Assembly: GCA_905221605.1 (NCBI GenBank)
Contig: CAJNDS010000891.1
Coordinates: forward strand, 804,288-868,287
Reading direction: 5' to 3'
Length of the DNA: 64,000 nt
DNA from: Symbiodinium natans
Taxonomy: Eukaryota > Sar > Dinophyceae > Suessiales > Symbiodiniaceae
The position numbers and the translations under genes were made by a program. Below the pieces are notes generated by a model. That model was not told the DNA's origin and made no database searches. It saw only the letters and a program-made list of their open reading frames with translations. Below are positions 32,014 to 43,556 of this stretch, one piece after another (positions within the stretch are counted from its first letter, which is position 1; each line of letters opens with the position of its first letter).

Positions 32014-32971
32014 CTGAGGGTTGGTTTAGGGTTTAGGGTTTAGGGTTTAGGGTTTAGGGTTTAGGGTTTAGGGTTTAGGGTTTAGGGTTGAGGGTTGAGG
32101 GTTGAGGGTTTAGGGTTTAGGGTTTAGGGTTTAAGGTTTGGGGTTTAGGGTTATCGGGTGTAGAGTTTAGGGCTATAAGCCCCCAAAGTCCTCAAAGTTA
32201 TATGGACCCTTAATATGGTCCGTTAGCTCCTTTAGAAGGGGTTCTGAAGTACAAGCCCTTGGGGTATAGGGTATAAGAGGAATATGTAAGGGGTATATAA
32301 GGGGCCTCCTTTTAAGGGCGGGTCGTAAGCCCAGTCAGACTTGTAACTGAGGTTAGAAGGATTATAGTAGACTGATAGACTAAGAGGGAACATCCCAAGT
32401 TTAGGGTTTTGAGGGTGTTTTTTGGCTTCGGGATTCAAGGCTTTCAGGGTTTAGGGTTTAGGGTTTAGGGTTTAGGGTTTAGGGCTGGGGGAGGGCTGGG
32501 GATGAAGGTGATCAAGGGACTTTTGGAGGGGACGGGGCAGCCAGGGGCTGTATAGATGGTTTAGGGTTTAGGGTTTAGGGTTTAGGGTTTAGGGTTTGTG
32601 GATGAAGGGAATGAAAGGGTTCAGGGTGCAGTTAAGGCAAAATAAGGATCAAAGGGTTTAGGTGTCTCCCAAGACACTAAACCCAAGGCCCCTAAACCCT
32701 AAACCCTCAACCCAAACCCTGAACTCTAAACCTTAAACCCTAACCTCCCCGCCCCCCAAAAAAAGACAACAGAAATACTACAACAAATGAGAACCCTAAA
32801 CCCTCAACCCTAAATCCTGAACCCTGAACCCTCAAATCAGAAACCCACCGGCCGAGAAAAGGAGGATCCTTAGACGCTGTTGGGTGGCTGGGCCTTCAAA
32901 GACCTCCCAGATCTTCAAAAAACCCTTGAGGATTTAGGGTTTAGGGTTTGGGGTTTAGGGCTTAGGGATAA

Positions 32972-33075
32972 GGATCTTCCAAAACCCCTCAATTAAGGAG
33001 TATACCCTAATTCATAATCAGTATACTTAGTATAAACTAGGGTACATACCTTAATTAAGGGCGTTTGGAAGATCT
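32972..33075. mobile_element. MITE-like element, family A
   Basis: GGATCTTCCAAAACCCCTCA and AAGGGCGTTTGGAAGATC ends. A broken second left end (AGATCTTCAAAAAACCC) sits 60 bp to its left. Confidence 0.75.
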
Positions 33076-33306
33076 GGGAACTCTCAGAAACCTCTCAAAA
33101 ACCTAGGGGTTTCGGGTCTAGGGGTTTCGGGTCTAGGAGTTTAGGGTTTAGCGCTTAACGTTTAGGGTTTCGGGCTATTGGGTTTCAGGCTTGGATGTCC
33201 GGGCTCCCCGCCGCTCTGGGGGGCAGCGGAGGCGGCCGCCAAGGCTTTGACAACCTCGTCGGCAATGTGTGGGTTTAGGAATCGGGGTCTGTTTATTGAT
33301 TTTTGT

Positions 33307-33309
<3 letters not shown>

Positions 33310-33338
<29 letters not shown>
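33310..33338 (+). repeat. Poly-G tract
   Basis: About 29 G residues, then a decayed telomeric block. Confidence 0.85.
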
Positions 33339-33339
<1 letters not shown>

Positions 33340-34292
33340 GGGTTTAGGCTTATAGGGGTTATAGGGTTTAGGTTCTGGGTTTGTTCTTTTTTGCGTTTAG
33401 ATGTGTTCATATATAAGGTTTCGGTTTAGGGCTTTGTAGAAACGCAACCTTCACGCCAGTGCTTCTATGTGTAGCATGCAGTCATGTTGTTTTCCTTCTG
33501 CTGCATCTTAGGCCCAAGGCCCATGCAACACAAACATTTGGCAGGCATCTCCCAACATGCCTTTACATTAAGCCCTTATCCCCAATGTATCGACACCTAC
33601 ACCCACAAACACAAAGAAACAAACGAAACTCTGTAGCATAAACCCGCAACCCTAAAACCCAGTGGCGCTCCTAAACCCGAAACCCTAATCTCTGAGCCCT
33701 GAACCCTAAACCCATCTAAGGCCCCAAACACGCTTCGTCGGCCGAGATGTTGCAGAAGCTATTGTCACCACCTGGATGAGGTCTGGGCTATGAGGTCGGC
33801 TTGGAAGGTGTGGGCTATAGGGTAGGTGTAGGGTTCAGGGTTTAGGGTTTGGGGTTTAGGGTCCTTCAACCTTAAGCGCCCACTTGCCGACCATCACATC
33901 ATAGGCGAATCATATAGGCGCCAACTCTAAACCTTGAACCCTAAACTACGAGGCCCTGGATGTTTAAGGTTTGAGTTTTAGGGTTTTAGGGTTACTAGGT
34001 ATCTCAAGCCTGGGTTAGAGGCGCGTGGTGGGAACTCTTGCTGTTCGGCGCAGGGTATAGGGGGCTTAAGGGTTTAGGGTCACAAACAACAAGAGTGGAG
34101 CAGCATGAGTCTGTACAAACGCGCAATGGGCTAGGCGCCAAACGCAAGACACCACAATTCCACGTCAGGCCAAGGACTGGATTCCCTGAACCCTAAACCT
34201 TGAACCCTGAACCCTAAGCCCAACCCTAAACCCTAAACCCTAAACCCTAAACCCTATAAACCCTTGAAAGGGCATGTCTCACGGTGCCTAAC

Positions 34293-34369
34293 CCCATTGA
34301 TGCATACGCAACACTTGCATCTCGAGCTAGTCGCTTGAGCATCCTGCGAAGCAGCCTCCACCCCTTCAA
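34293..34369 (-). CDS. Putative exon, cysteine cluster
   Basis: Acceptor AAACCGGCAG and donor GTTAGGC. Reads EGVEAASQDAQATSSRCKCC then VCING, entering with two bases and leaving none. Left flank CCCTAAA, right flank TTTAGGG. Confidence 0.5.
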
Positions 34370-35417
34370 CTGCCGGTTTAGGGTTTAGGGTTTAATTTAG
34401 GGTTTAGGGTTTAGGGTTTAGTTCAGGGTTCAAGGTTTAGGGTTTCAGGGTGCAAGGTTAAGGGACTAGGTGCCTGGTGCAAGGTTTGGGATTCTGGGTT
34501 TGTGGGTCAAAGTAGCCCAACAAACATTGCATAGCAAGGCTATTGGGTTCAAACAAACCGGCGTGGCCCTTGGAGCCTTAGAATTTAAACCCCAAACCTA
34601 CGGGGTCTCGTGCTGCAATAGGAGCAAGACCACACTGTTGAGAGCTGACAAGACACCCCCCCCCCCACCAAAAGGGCAAGTTACCCGACAGTTTCTCGAC
34701 TTTTCCCACACATAAAGATGGGGGACGTTTAGGGGTTAGGGTTTTAAGAACCCTTATAGGCCGCGAAGCACTACAATCCTCATTCTTGGAACCCAAACAT
34801 GGGCCTCCAATTGTCGGAAACCGCCTATGAGGGTTTAGGGTTTAGGGTTTAAGGTTTAGGGTTTAGGGTATAGGGTTTAGGGATCTACATGTAACCTAAG
34901 CGCCCAACCCTGCTTGGAGGGTCGGAGGACGTTAGGAAGTAGTTCTCTAATAGAGGTACAAGCAGGAGAACTCCAATTCGGGTACCTTCTAGGGTACTTA
35001 AGTCTACTTATATACTATCTACTTACTAAACACATGGAAGCAAAACGATCTTCCACAAGCCCTACACCCTAAACCCTACACCCTTAAGTCAGACAAAAAA
35101 AGGCTTAAGGCCCCGGCACTCCAGCATCTCGCTTCGGTTGGAGTGCCTCGACCACTTGCAACCTCCCAAAAGGTGCGTTCATTTGATTTAGGGTTTGGCT
35201 TGAGAGGGTGTCAGCGCTAGAGCTTTAAGGATTAGATGCCTTTACCCTAAAGCCCCCAAGCCCTTAAATCCTCAAACCAGAAAACCTAAACCCTAAACCC
35301 TAAACCCGAAACCCCCAAACCCTAAACAAGGCTTGTGACTTTAAGCATCAGGGCTCCTGGGGAGGGTTGTTTACCGCTGACGGGCGCATTGCCTCTCCCG
35401 AAGGGGTCCATGTCCCC

Positions 35418-35539
35418 ATATAAAGCAGGGTGTATATTACTGTTATTGGTGAGTGTACATAAGGTTCCCTTTTAAAATTGGTGAGTGTATATATCCGGCG
35501 TCCTTCTGGGGATACAAAGAATATAGACCCTACTTCATA
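35418..35539 (-). mobile_element. MITE-like element, family F, inverted copy
   Basis: Reverse orientation of the 4-6 kb copies: ATATAAAGCAGGGTGTATAT to TATAGACCCTACTTCATAT, with GGTGAGTGTA twice. Confidence 0.75.
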
Positions 35540-35749
35540 TAGTATATACTTGGATCCTAAAGCTTCTGTATGATGCGGGGCCCCTTTAAGATAGTATATG
35601 CTTGGGCCCTAACGCTACTTTCTGGGGACCCCTTTTTAAGGCCCAGGTATATGCCATACAGGTACAAGGACCCTGTGGGTGTGGCGTTGTAGGGTCTACA
35701 GGGCTGCGGGCACCCCAGACAGCAATGGTGGCACCAAGGCTTGAGACTT

Positions 35750-36060
35750 AGGGTTGATAATTAGGCTTTAGGGTTTATAATTAGGATTTAGGGTTTATAC
35801 TTAGGCTTTAGGGTTTATAGGGCTTAAGTTTAGGGTTTATAATTAGGATTTAGGGTTTATAATTAGGATTAGGCTTTAGGGTTTATAATTAGGATTTAGG
35901 GTTTATAGTTAGGCTTTAGGGTTTATAGGGCTTAAGTTTAGGGTTTATAATTAGGATTTAGGGTTTATAATTAGGATTAGGCTTTAGGGTTTATAATTAG
36001 GATTTAGGGTTTATAGTTAGGCTTTAGGGTTTATGGGGCTTAAGTTTAGGGTTTAGAGTT
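35750..36060 (+). repeat. 108-bp higher-order telomere-derived tandem repeat
   Basis: GGCTTAAGTTTAGGG recurs at 35821, 35929 and 36037. Each period contains TTTAGGG units spaced by TTATAATTAGGA. This is a satellite built from diverged telomere repeat. Confidence 0.85.
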
Positions 36061-36335
36061 TAATACCAGGACGGGCTATTGTACCCCATAACACCGGAAG
36101 CGGGCCCTATTGTAAGATTGGTTATGTGTAATTGTAAGACCTAATCGCCCATGCTGGTAAAACAAAACACCCTTTAGCGGGTGAAAGTGGGTACCTCAAT
36201 CACTCCTAAACCCTAGACCCTAAACCCTAAACCCTAAACCTGAACCCGAAACCCGAATCCCGACACCCGAAACCCTAAACCCTAAACCTTAAACCCTAAA
36301 CCCTAAACCTTAACCCCAAAACTCTAAACCCTAAC

Positions 36336-36412
36336 CAAGAGTAGGCTGAGTTTCTTGCCCCGCCTGGCATGGTCGGAAACGGCAACTCCGCCTCTTTGAA
36401 GGGTCCCGCCAT
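36336..36412 (-). CDS. Putative exon, unknown protein
   Basis: Acceptor CGGTGAGCAG and donor TTG|GTTAGGG. Reads MAGPFKEAELPFPTMPGGAR then NSAYS with two bases left. An upstream acceptor (CCCCAG) would add three codons (GEQ). Phase fits the exon at 37011-37076. The initial M need not be a start. Confidence 0.6.
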
Positions 36413-37010
36413 CTGCTCACCGCTGGGGCCTTGGGAGAGAGGTTTAGGGTTTTCGGTTTGGAGGGTTTAGGGTTTAGGGTTTAGGGTTTAGGGTTTAGGG
36501 TTTAGGGTTTAGGGTTTAGGAGCTGCAACGAAGCCGTAGGGTTTAGGGTTCAGGGTTTAGGGTTTCGGATTTGGGGTTTAAAGTTTAGGGTTAAGCCCTG
36601 CCCTCCCCCTCCTTGAAGCTTGCAAACCTAAACCCCTCAGACCCTTATGAAAAACATCAACCTGAGCCCGAGTCCTCGAAGCCCGCTAAGACCCTGAATG
36701 CTTATAGGGATACTAAAGGAGGTCGCACCCTGAAACCCGAGTTTAGGGATGAGGGTTTGGGGTTCAGATTGTAGGGTTTCAGGTCGCTAGGGTTTAGGGT
36801 TTGGGGTTTGGGGTCTTTAGGGTTGTTTAGGGCCTAGGGATTTTTTGGATGTATTACGGAATTGGAGTGGTGGGGGGGGGGGGGCTTTTGACCGCGTCTG
36901 CTCTCTTCAGAGATGAAGGATATCGGACAATTAGGGTTTAGGGTTTAGGGCTTTGGGTTTAGGCTTTAGGACTTAGGGCTTGGGTTAGGATCCAAATCTA
37001 AATGCCCCAC

Positions 37011-37076
37011 CTGGCTTACATTAAACTGACGAGTCTTTGGCGTAGTGGTGAGTTCGGGTGGAGGGTAGCAGAGGCC
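37011..37076 (-). CDS. Putative 22-codon exon with canonical sites
   Basis: Acceptor TATAGGCTGCAG and donor CAG|GTGGGG enclose exactly 22 codons: GLCYPPPELTTTPKTRQFNV then SQ. The upstream intron ends in a family N element a few bases from the acceptor. Confidence 0.6.
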
Positions 37077-37083
37077 CTGCAGC

Positions 37084-37208
37084 CTATATAAACCCTAACT
37101 TACTTCTCCAATAACCAAGGGGAAAAAAGTTTAAACTTTAATATTCTTACTAAATGAGGAAGCCCAAAAAGTTTAAAGTTCAACTAAAGGCGAAGTGAGC
37201 TAAAACAC
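37084..37208. mobile_element. Dispersed element, family N
   Basis: AACTTACTTCTCCAATAACC at the left, GTTTAAAGTTCAACTAAAGG and GAAGTGAG at the right; internal GTTTAAACTTTAA pairs with the latter. Confidence 0.55.
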
Positions 37209-37536
37209 CTGGGCCCAGCTCTTCTAGCTAGATCGGTTTGGAACGCGTAGTCTCGGCTGCCGACTCTCAAGCCGAAAACCCTCGGACAGGCAGGGATGCT
37301 ACATGGCAGCCTATAAAGATGGAAATCAAAGGTAACGAACCCTAAACCCTAAACCCTAAACCTCAGACGCTTCTCTGCAGTGGGTATCATGATCATTAGA
37401 TTCAAATATCGGGATATTTCCGTCTTCAAATCACATGTGGGTGTGATGTCTTGACCATCTTGATCCCTCCATATGTCGGAGCTGGCGCGCGACGTCCTTC
37501 GAGGGCCGACGTCGTTCAATGAGGCCGTTGTTGGAC

Positions 37537-37706
37537 CCAAAGAGCCCAATACCCCTTAATTAGGCAATTTACCTTAAATCATATTAAAGATCCCTATATG
37601 AATTCAGCAATATTCCTGAATTAAGGAATATACCTTAAATCATATTAAAGATCCCTATATGAATAAAGCAATACTCCTTAAGTAAGGGATCTATTGGGCT
37701 CTTTGG
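37537..37706. mobile_element. MITE-like element, family B, with internal duplication
   Basis: CCAAAGAGCCCAATACCCCT and ATTGGGCTCTTTGG ends. ATACCTTAAATCATATTAAAG-type core is present twice in tandem, so it is longer than the 53.8-kb copy. Confidence 0.8.
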
Positions 37707-37775
37707 GGGATCGTACAAGCCATCTTTGCCTCCTCGCTTCGACGTTGCAACCCCAGAGGCGACTTGAGCAGTTCC

Positions 37776-37952
37776 CCAAAGAGCCCAATATCCCTTAATT
37801 TGGGAATTTAGGGTTTAGGGTTTAGGGTTTAGGGTTTAGGGTTTAGGGTTTAGGGTTTAGGGTTTAGGGTTTAGGGTTTAGGGTTTAGGGTTTAGGGATC
37901 CTTAATATGATTTAAGGTATATTGCTTAATTCAGGGGTATTGGGCTCTTTGG
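37776..37952. mobile_element. MITE-like family B element split by a TTTAGGG array
   Basis: Both ends are intact (CCAAAGAGCCCAATATCCCT; TATTGGGCTCTTTGG). The middle is replaced by about fourteen perfect TTTAGGG units, after which the native GATCCTTAATATGATTTAAG core resumes. Confidence 0.85.
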
Positions 37953-38774
37953 GTCCCGGCAGGAGGAATCAAGAGCCGAGCTGTAATGTTAGGGGATTTG
38001 GGTTTAGGGTTTCGGGTTCTATGGTCTGGGTTTCTGGGTTTAGGGTCTAGGGATGTAGGGCTTGGGTATGCACCATAAGTTTCGAGGGCCCGCACCCTCT
38101 TCAGCAGGGCTTAGGGCTGAGGGTTTAGGGTTCAGGGTGTAGGGTTTGGGGTTTGGTGTTAGGGTTTAGGGCTTCTTCTGAGCTGAATCAAAACATAAAC
38201 CCTAAACCCTAAACCCTAAACCCTAAACCCTAAACCCTAAACCCTAAACCCTAAACCCTAAACCCTGTGAGAACTCGGGGCCGCGGCAGTCCAGGCGAAC
38301 TCGGGTGAAGTAGAGCCTCAGGATGATCAGGGCTTGGGGTTTAGGGTTTAGGGTTTAGGGTTTAGGGTTTGGGGTTTGGGGTTTGGGGTTTGGGGTTTAG
38401 GGTTTAGGGTTAGGGGTTAAGGGTTTAGGGTTTAGGGTTTAGGGTTTAGGGTTTAGGGTTAGGGGTCTTACAGGATTAGGGAGGAGAATATGACATTGCC
38501 CAAAATAGCGGTACCCCTCCATGTAATTCCCCAAATTAATGTAATCCTAGTATAGGAAGCCTCATAGAGGGTACAACCAAAAGTTCGGTACCTCCCCTGA
38601 AACATCCTTCTAGGGGTTCCCGAATCGCCGAAAACTTTCCGAAGGGACGCCCAACTACGTTGGGCTTTAGGGTTAGGGTTTCGGGTTTGGGGTTTAGGGT
38701 TTCGAGGTTGGGGTGGTTAGGGGGTTGGGGTTTCGAGTTTAGTTTTTAGGAATCAGGGTTTAGGGTTTAGGGTT

Positions 38775-38948
38775 TAGGGTTTAGTGGTCAATGTCTCCAT
38801 CGGTTCCGCAGCAAACATCATCAAGGCAGACAACGTCCAACTCGCCCACCAGGAAGTTCTTCCTAAACTGGGGCGACGAGTCCAAGCGGAAATGTGTGTG
38901 CCATGCTTGGTTGGAATCGAAGATTGCTCTCTTGCCAAGAGCATGCAG
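38775..38948 (-). CDS. Putative exon, strand ambiguous
   Basis: Minus: acceptor TAGACTACAG, then LQLHALGKRAIFDSNQAWHT, RKNFLVGELDVVCLDDVCC and a TAA formed by the telomere repeat. Plus: a comparable open frame (KFFLNWGDESKRKCVCHAWL) ends at a perfect GTAAGT near 38969. I slightly favour minus for its hydrophobic pattern. Confidence 0.45.
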
Positions 38949-39322
38949 CTGTAGTCTAGCCACAAACGTAAGTCGTACAGCAGCAGCTTGCGAGGAAAGC
39001 GCCAGGTGCCAGAAGCCAGTACATGGTCGTTGAGGTCAGGATGAAGGGCCAGGTTTAGGGTTTAGGGTTTAGGGTTTAGGGTTTAGAGTCTAGGGTTTAG
39101 GGTTTAGGGTTTAGGGCCTCAGCGCTCAGCACTGTGACTGTGACTGACTGTTACGTGGACAAGGCCGCGAGACGCAGACGCTGTGCAATGCGCAAAGCTT
39201 AAGCTAAGCATGGGGGTAGACTGAGGACCCTGAACCCTAAACCCTAAACCCTAAACCCTAAACCCTAAACCCTAAACCCTAAACCCTGACACAGAGGCCC
39301 CGAGATAGCTCTTGGGGTCGTT

Positions 39323-39470
39323 GCATGGTCCCTTAGCAGGGGTCCTCATATACTGTACCCCATATATACCCTCTAACACCCAAGGCCCATACTTCAGAGC
39401 CCTTTAAAGAGGGTAAGGGCAAAAACAAGTGTATATATATATATACTTCTATAGATAGATAGCTACCCTT
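39323..39470. mobile_element. MITE-like element, family H, decayed
   Basis: GCATGGTCCCTTAGCAGGGG left part and CCCATACTTCAGAGCCCTTT inside match family H; includes a TATATATATA tract. Confidence 0.55.
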
Positions 39471-40168
39471 AGATTTAGGTTTGAAGGTTTGGGGTTTGGG
39501 GTTTCGACCCTTTCTTGCTGGAAGTTGTCAGCCAAGACACGTGTCCGGTTGCAGCTGGTAAGCTTTGATCACCTCGATCCGAGTTCCATGTCAGTTTGTG
39601 GGTTCCCTAAACCCTAAACCCTAAACCCTAAACCCTGAACCCTAAACCCTAAACCCTAAACCCTAAACCGCTTAGGCCTAGAGTTCAAGGACTTGAATAT
39701 ACCAGGAAATAGCAGATCCTGGAAGAAGCTGCTCTCGTGCGCTTCCCGGATCCCCTCAGAACCATACTTACTCACCGGACGTGGACTTCATGAAAGAACT
39801 TCCCAAAGCCACCTAACCCTAAACCCCAAACCCCAAACCCTAAACCCTAAACCCTATTCCCTAAACCCTAAACGCTTATGAAGCCTCACCCCTGAACCTC
39901 GAAGCCTGCGCCCTAGACCCTAAATCCCCAATCAAGCCTAAAGACTGAACCATAAACTTCAAAACCTTTTTGCTTGCTTCTCCAACAACTACAAAGGAGA
40001 GGCTGCGCTTCAGTTTTTTCTACAGAATAAAGACAGCCCAAATGTTTAAAGTTCAAGTTTAGGCCGAAGAAGGTCTCCGGTTCACACTCAAATCGTGTGA
40101 GCCTACCGTATGATGCGACATTCGCAGTGCCCCACCACACCAGCACCCCAAACCTCAAAACCACACAA

Positions 40169-40259
40169 GGGGGTTTACGACACTAGGGGTACCATATTGG
40201 GGTCCTTGCTATAAGATTTGGGGATCCATATTGGGGGTCCCCTATTTTCGTAAACCCCC
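40169..40259. mobile_element. MITE-like element, family I
   Basis: GGGGGTTTACGACACTAGGG and TATTTTCGTAAACCCCC inverted ends; core GGGGTCCTTGCTATAAGATT. Confidence 0.8.
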
Positions 40260-40367
40260 ACAAGAATCTGAAGAATCTCGAAGGGGGAGTATTCTTGGAC
40301 ATTCAAGTGCTCCCTCTACACGTCTTTCGGGGGCCCCAGGGACCTTCGCCCTACCAAGCCTCAACTT

Positions 40368-40446
40368 GGGATGTTCCCCCTTACACTCACAGTCCTTAGT
40401 AGGGATACCCCTTATTCGAATCCCTATCAAGGACAGGGAACATCCC
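40368..40446. mobile_element. MITE-like element, family C, short
   Basis: GGGATGTTCCCCCTTACACT and AAGGACAGGGAACATCCC ends; core shortened. Confidence 0.75.
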
Positions 40447-40583
40447 GAAACCCCCCCTAAACCCTAAACCCTAAACCCTAAACCCTAAACCCTAAACCCT
40501 AAACCCTAAACCCTAAACCCTAAACCCTAAACCCTAAACCCTAAACTCTAAACCCTAAACCCTAAACCCTAAACCCAACTCAC

Positions 40584-40679
40584 GAAAAAAAATAGTGCTT
40601 GGGTTCCCCACGCCAGCCACTGGGTCATGTGGCTCATACGGGCCAGGATCGACTTGGTCGCCAAATTCGGTTTACAGGT
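40584..40679 (-). CDS. Putative 32-codon exon, donor GTGAGT
   Basis: Acceptor CCCTGAAAG and full-consensus donor GTGAGT fused to TTGGGTTTAGGG. Phase 0 at both ends: TCKPNLATKSILARMSHMTQ then WLAWGTQALFFF, with a hydrophobic end that might begin a membrane segment. Left flank CCCTAAA array, right flank a truncated family D element plus TTTAGGG. Confidence 0.65.
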
Positions 40680-40691
40680 CTTTCAGGGAAT

Positions 40692-40712
40692 TACTTGGAG
40701 GTTCATGGTAGG
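40692..40712. mobile_element. Family D element cut off by TTTAGGG
   Basis: TTACTTGGAGGTTCATGGTA passes directly into GGTTTAGGG repeats; the rest of the element is gone. Confidence 0.7.
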
Positions 40713-41521
40713 TTTAGGGTTTAGGGTTTAGGGTTTAGGGTTTAGGGTTCCGCGGCTTACATTCATTTCATGAATTTAAGTCCGCCGAGGCCTCGGGCCG
40801 AAGGTGTATAGGTTGTCAGAACAGGCACCCCCCTCCAAATCCTCCCCCCACACCCAAAGCCATTTTTCGGACCCTTTTTTTTTTGCCTCAAATGGGTACC
40901 CCCCACCCAGGAAACCGGGGTCCGCAAGCGGACGGTTCGCCAGGACCAGAGGCAGTTGAAGCTCCCCCCAAAGCCACTTTAAGTGTCATTACACGGGCCG
41001 AAGAGTCTAAGCTTGAACCTAAACCCTAAACCCGAAGCACTCAACCCTCAAACCTTCAACAAACCCCCCCCTCCCTGCCCCCCCCCCCTCCCCCCGTTCC
41101 TTTCTGCCCCCCCCCTGCCCCCCTTCCCCCCCTCAACCCTACGATCAATCCAAGCCGAACCGTCTTTTGAACCCTAAACCCAAAAAGACCCTAAACCCCA
41201 AAGCGTGAACCTTGAGCCCTAAACCCTCAACCCTAAACCCCAAACCATAAACCATAAACCCAGAACCCTAAACCCTAAACCCAACCCTTATTTTCTTGGG
41301 GTCCAGCGACTCGGGCGCTGCGGAATCACCATGCTCACGCGGATGCGTGGGCCGGGCCGACGCGGGTCGCGTAGCGTTAAAATTAATTGGGTTCACTAAT
41401 GTAATTTGTGATAGGTGCAGGTACAATTGGGGTTAGAAGTGCCCGGAACCTCCAAGTAGGGGCTGGCAGGCTTAAGGCGTTCAGGGTTTAAGCTTAGAGT
41501 GCCAGGGATGAAGCTTGCAAA

Positions 41522-41640
41522 GGGTTTAGGGTTTAGGGTTTAGGGTTTAGGGTTTAGGGTTTAGGGTTTAGGGTTTAGGGTTTAGGGTTTAGGGTTTAGG
41601 GTTTAGGGTTTAGCGTTTAGGGTTTAGGGTTTAGGGTTTA
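41522..41640 (+). repeat. Long TTTAGGG array
   Basis: About seventeen units, almost perfect. Confidence 0.9.
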
Positions 41641-42434
41641 GAAGGCTTAGGGTCTGCTGTGGATTGATATAGGGTAGAGGACCTCGGCTTCAAGGATATG
41701 GGATCTTAAGGGATTCAAGCAAGTTAGGGCGACTGGGTAAGCGGTCAGACTGTCATCCCAAGACAGGACTCTCATCAATCTTGCGGGCAAGAGGCGGCCT
41801 TTGTTTGTTTAGGGTTTAGGGTAGAGTTTACAGACAAGTTTTAGGGCAACTGGACCCTAGAGGAACCTAGGAATGATACCCCTTTTTGGTTTAACGGGGA
41901 TTACAAGGGAGGCCTGAAAGGAGAATAAGGAACGAAAGGAGGTAATGTAGGGGCTCACTAGGGGCTACTTGGGTAAAAAGGGGCTACATAAGGAATAGAG
42001 GGGTTATCTAGGGTAATAAGATTCAGGGCCCCTTCAAGGGGCCCCTCCAAAAAACCCCTTAAACCCTAAACCCTAAACCCTTATCAATGATAAGGGCGGC
42101 CGCGATCTGTCAGAGTCCGCCACGGGAGTGGCTAAGTCGCAACACAGGCTCCGGCATGCTCCCGGGCTACAGACCCATCCCTAGCACCCCGCCCTCTCTT
42201 ACCCTAAACCCTGAACCCTAAACCCCAAACACAAAACCCTAAACCACAAACCCCAAAACCCCAAAACCCAAACCCTAAACCCAAAACCCCAACACCCCCA
42301 AAACCCCCAATCCCCAAAACCCCAAACCCTAACCCCAAAACCCCAAAACCCCAAACCCCAAACCCTAAACCCAAAACCCAAAACCCAAAACCCAAAACCC
42401 CAAACCTCAAACCCTAAACCCTAAACCACCCCAG

Positions 42435-42494
42435 CTAAGCCGAGACACCCAGGTCGAACTCCCGCTGGGTGATGAGCGTCCAGGTCAGTTCGCC
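42435..42494 (-). CDS. Putative exon, possibly terminal
   Basis: Follows CTTCTCGGCTGAAG and reads GELTWTLITQREFDLGVSA then TAG. GTGTCTC within could instead be a donor. Strong third-position G/C bias. Flanked by CCCTAAA left and TTTAGGG right. Confidence 0.5.
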   Translation of the reverse strand, partial: GELTWTLITQREFDLGVSA

Positions 42495-42613
42495 CTTCAG
42501 CCGAGAAGGGTGGGCACCAGTGAGGGTTTAGGGTTTAGGGTTTAGGGTTTGGGGTTTAGGGTTTAGGGTTTAGGGTTTAGGGTTTGGGGGAAACTCTAAA
42601 CCCCTGCTATTCT

Positions 42614-42715
42614 CCAAGATTGCTCTCTTGATTAAGGAATATACCCTAACTTATACTAAGGATGCTTAGTACGAATTAGGGTGGATTCCTTACTTTAAGG
42701 GGTTTCGGAACATCT
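42614..42715. mobile_element. MITE-like element, family A, degenerate
   Basis: GATTAAGGAATATACCCTAA and TTAAGGGGTTTCGGAACATC match family A; the left end has decayed. Confidence 0.6.
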
Positions 42716-42736
42716 GGCCACCCCTAAACCGTAAAC

Positions 42737-42818
42737 CCTTAAGCCCAAAGGAAGCGATCGCCTTCTCAGCCACGATCATCTGCGGAATGGCGTCGAGGCA
42801 GTCGCCGACCTCGCGCAT
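42737..42818 (-). CDS. Putative exon, unknown protein
   Basis: Acceptor CCCTACACTCTGCAG, a telomere-like pyrimidine tract, and donor GTTTACGG. 27 codons and one base: MREVGDCLDAIPQMIVAEKA then IASFGLK. About 83% G/C at third positions. The phase does not fit 42435-42494. Confidence 0.6.
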
Positions 42819-42928
42819 CTGCAGAGTGTAGGGTTCAGGGTTCAGGTTCAGGGTTGCAGGGTTCAGGCTTCAGGGTTCAGGGTGTAGGTATGGCTTCAGG
42901 GTTCAGGGTTCAGGGCTCAGGGTTTAGG

Positions 42929-43050
42929 TATGGGCCCTTAATATGGGTCCCTTGTTATATGACCCATTTTTGCACCCCTTAATAAGGGCCCCATACTTCG
43001 CATCCCTTTAAACCCCTTTAAACAAGGGTACGGGACTAAGGGCACATGGT
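42929..43050. mobile_element. MITE-like element, family H, decayed
   Basis: TGGGCCCTTAATATGGGTCC, CCCATACTTCGCATCCCTTT and AAGGGCACATGG match family H. Confidence 0.5.
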
Positions 43051-43489
43051 TCCAACCTTAGAAGGCGTGTAGGGTTCAGGGTTGAAGGGCTGAGAGGGGC
43101 TGCTGCACCTAAGGGCTTGGGAGATGTAAGCTGAGCCCAGGTTTTGGGTGGAGGCCAAGAGTGCGAGTCTAGGGTTTGGGGTCTGGGTTGTAGGGTTGCG
43201 GGTCCTAAGGTCTAGGGACCCTAACCCGGAGCTCTGCCACACAGAAGAACTATGGCAAAGGAAGGGGCTGCACAAGCAATATCACCCCACAACAGTCTAA
43301 ACTCTGAATCCTGCTTACCCTAAAGCCGTTTCAAACCCCAAACTGTAAACCCTAAACTAAACGCCCTCATAGCCCCAATCCTCCCCATAACCCTTAACCT
43401 AATGACCCACGCCCTCTAACCCTAAACCCTGAAACCCTGAAACCCTGAACCCCTGAACCCCTGACCCCCTGAACCCCTGAACCCCTGAA

Positions 43490-43556
43490 CCCCCAAACCC
43501 CCAAACCCCCAAACCCCCAAACCCCCAAACCCCCAAACCCCCAAACCCCCAAACCC
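43490..43556 (+). repeat. CCCCCAAA array
   Basis: About eight homogeneous CCCCCAAA units following CCCCTGAA units, then CCCCTAAA units: three adjacent variant blocks. Confidence 0.9.

Noticed and set aside
39505-39605. Exon at this island
   Set aside because: Both strands show plausible splice signals (plus CTG|GTAAGC, minus TTACCAG) and short open frames, so neither can be preferred.
42199-42410. Minus-strand GFGVWGLGF-type open frames
   Set aside because: Translation of CCCTAAA/CCCCAAA variants; many other open frames ending in NPKP or starting GFRV have the same origin.
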